This document shows, piece by piece, positions 5,496-6,833 of a stretch of 6,833 bases of DNA (position 1 is the stretch's first letter; every line of letters begins with the position of its first letter). The stretch is from positions 1 through 6,833 of the forward strand of contig CAAEVU010000014.1 of assembly GCA_900759575.1 (NCBI GenBank), read 5' to 3'. The notes beneath the pieces are model-generated. The model worked only from the letters and a program-made list of their open reading frames with translations. It was not told where the DNA came from and did not search any database. A program made the translations under genes and the position numbers. The stretch comes from Clostridia bacterium. GTDB taxonomy: Bacteria; Bacillota; Clostridia; Oscillospirales; Acutalibacteraceae.

Positions 5496-6833
5496 ATGAA
5501 TGTAAAAGCGACTAACAAAGTGGAAACCAACCGCTATGAACTGGAGCTGGAGGTCAGCCCCGAAGAATTTAACGACGCCATCAACGCCGTTTACAAGCGC
5601 GAAAGCAAAAAGATGAATGTTCCCGGCTTCCGGAAAGGCCATGCTCCCCGGGCGTTTATTGAAAAATATTACGGTGAGGAAGTGTTCTACGAAGCCGCTA
5701 TCGATCATCTGTATCGTCCCATGGTGATGGAGGCTGTGGAGAAGTCCGGCCTGCAGGTCATCAGCATCGGCGAGTTCAAGATCGATGAGATCGGCAAGGA
5801 TAAGGGCATTGTGTGCAAGCTGAATGTTGTCACCAAGCCTGAAGCCACCATCGAAGGCTACAAGGGCATTGAGGTCACCAAGATGCCTGTGGAAGTTTCC
5901 GCTGAGGATATCGACCGGGAAATCGACCGTGTGCGTGAGCGCAACTCCCGCATTGTCAACGTGGAGGACCGTGCTTCCCAGAACGGCGACATTGTCACCA
6001 TCGATTTTGACGGCTATGTGGATGGCAAACAGTTTGACGGCGGCAAGGCCGACAACTATGAGCTGACTCTGGGCGCCGGCCAGTTTATCCCCGGCTTTGA
6101 AGATCAGGTCGTAGGCCACAACGTTGGCGACGAGTTTGACGTGAATGTGACATTCCCCGAGGATTATCATGCAGAAGAACTGAAGGGCAAGCCCGCTGTG
6201 TTCAAGATCAAGCTGCATGAAATCAAGATGAAGGAACTGCCCACCGTTGACGATGAATTTGTCAAGGACGTGAGCGAATTCGACACTCTGGACGAGTATC
6301 GCAAAGATATTGAGAAGCATCTCCATGACCAGAAGGAGAAGGCTGCCAATAACGACGTGGAGAACCAGCTGGTTGACGCTGTGATTGAGAAGGTTCAGGC
6401 CGAGATCCCCGACGAGATGGTGGAGAACGAAGTGGACGAGATCATCAACTCCTTCGCTTACCGTCTGCAGTCCCAGGGTCTGAAGCTGGAAACTTACCTG
6501 AAGTATACCGGCCAGACCACCGATGACCTGCGCACCCAGTATAAGCCTCAGGCAGAGCGTCAGGTAAAGGTCCGTCTGGGCTTGGAGAAGATTGCCGAGC
6601 TGGAGAACCTGAAGCCCACCGAAGAGGAGACCGAGGCCGAGTATCAGAAGCTGGCTGACGCTTACAACATGCCTTTGGAGAGCGTTAAGAACCTGGTGAC
6701 TGTGGAAGGCATCAACAGCGACATCCAGAACCAGAAGGCCATTGATTTCATCCGTGAAAACGCTGTGATCAAAGAAGGCGAGGCCGAGAAGAAAGAAGAG
6801 GCCAAACCCGCTAAGAAGCGTACCACCAGAAAA
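5496..6833 (+). CDS. tig: Trigger factor, ribosome-associated chaperone (3' end cut by the window)
   Basis: The open frame gives 446 residues with no stop before the window edge. Trigger factor binds ribosomal protein L23 at the exit tunnel and shields nascent chains; it also has peptidyl-prolyl isomerase activity. The ribosome-binding loop GFRKG is at 44-48 in PGFRKGHAPRAF. The FKBP-like isomerase domain covers about 160-245, with GDIVTIDFDGYVDG and TLGAGQFIPGFEDQVVG. The helical C-terminal chaperone arms follow (about 250-425). The E. coli protein is 432 residues, so this one is nearly complete; its last visible part (about 427-446) is a Lys/Glu-rich tail. GAGAGG at 5479-5484 lies 11 bases before the ATG, a slightly long spacing. 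Codon use is far more biased (AAG, AAC, GAC, CTG) than in the neighbouring genes, suggesting high expression. The next gene is off the edge; clpP and clpX often follow tig. Confidence 0.97.
   Translation, partial: MNVKATNKVETNRYELELEVSPEEFNDAINAVYKRESKKMNVPGFRKGHAPRAFIEKYYGEEVFYEAAIDHLYRPMVMEAVEKSGLQVISIGEFKIDEIGKDKGIVCKLNVVTKPEATIEGYKGIEVTKMPVEVSAEDIDREIDRVRERNSRIVNVEDRASQNGDIVTIDFDGYVDGKQFDGGKADNYELTLGAGQFIPGFEDQVVGHNVGDEFDVNVTFPEDYHAEELKGKPAVFKIKLHEIKMKELPTVDDEFVKDVSEFDTLDEYRKDIEKHLHDQKEKAANNDVENQLVDAVIEKVQAEIPDEMVENEVDEIINSFAYRLQSQGLKLETYLKYTGQTTDDLRTQYKPQAERQVKVRLGLEKIAELENLKPTEEETEAEYQKLADAYNMPLESVKNLVTVEGINSDIQNQKAIDFIRENAVIKEGEAEKKEEAKPAKKRTTRK

Noticed and set aside
5472..6326. A 284-codon open frame on the - strand opposite tig
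   Set aside because: It is antisense to a confidently identified trigger factor gene. The strongly biased third positions of tig (C and G) remove stop codons from the opposite strand. Its translation shows no recognisable family, and no matching ribosome binding site stands out.
1..6833. Mobile element, CRISPR array, toxin-antitoxin or defence system
   Set aside because: All sizeable coding space is filled by recognisable housekeeping genes on one strand. I see no spaced direct repeats, terminal inverted repeats, transposase motifs or tRNA-like sequence.

Overview
The window is an ordinary, densely packed stretch of a bacterial chromosome with every gene on the + strand. It fits a low-to-mid GC Firmicute of the class Clostridia, probably an Oscillospirales/Ruminococcaceae-like gut anaerobe. 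The reasons are the lepB-rbgA(ylqF)-rnhB-yraN gene order, the strong AGGAGG-type ribosome binding sites, an RbgA ribosome-assembly GTPase of the B. subtilis type, and a thrC-phosphoesterase-tig order that I recall from such genomes. The taxonomic call is inference, not a database match.

Layout. Positions 1-118 hold the 3' end of a type I signal peptidase gene (lepB). A 114-base gap with a GC-rich inverted repeat leads to rbgA (233-1105, 50S ribosome assembly GTPase), rnhB (1131-1775, ribonuclease HII), yraN (1772-2122, small PD-(D/E)XK nuclease-like protein overlapping rnhB by ATGA) and an M19-family dipeptidase (2149-3084, start moved to a GTG behind a strong Shine-Dalgarno). These look like one transcription unit, since no terminator or good promoter separates them.

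A near-consensus promoter (TTGACA, 17-base spacer, TATAGT) begins at the dipeptidase stop codon. Its -10 box lies inside a perfect 7-2-7 palindrome that looks like a repressor operator. It should drive thrC (3180-4691, threonine synthase) and a translationally coupled calcineurin-like metallophosphoesterase (4688-5377). A second promoter of the extended -10 type lies in the 118-base gap before tig (5496 to the window edge, trigger factor). The predicted tig mRNA would start almost exactly at a small UUCG-loop hairpin.

How the genes work together. The first unit mixes protein export, ribosome maturation, RNA/DNA hybrid repair and peptide turnover. The second makes threonine and carries an uncharacterised phosphoesterase. 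The third makes the ribosome-bound chaperone, probably highly expressed judging by its codon use. I see no mobile element, CRISPR array, RNA gene or defence system, and no stretch over 300 bases without a gene. I find no convincing undescribed system; the best leads are the thrC promoter/operator and the coupled genes of unknown function.
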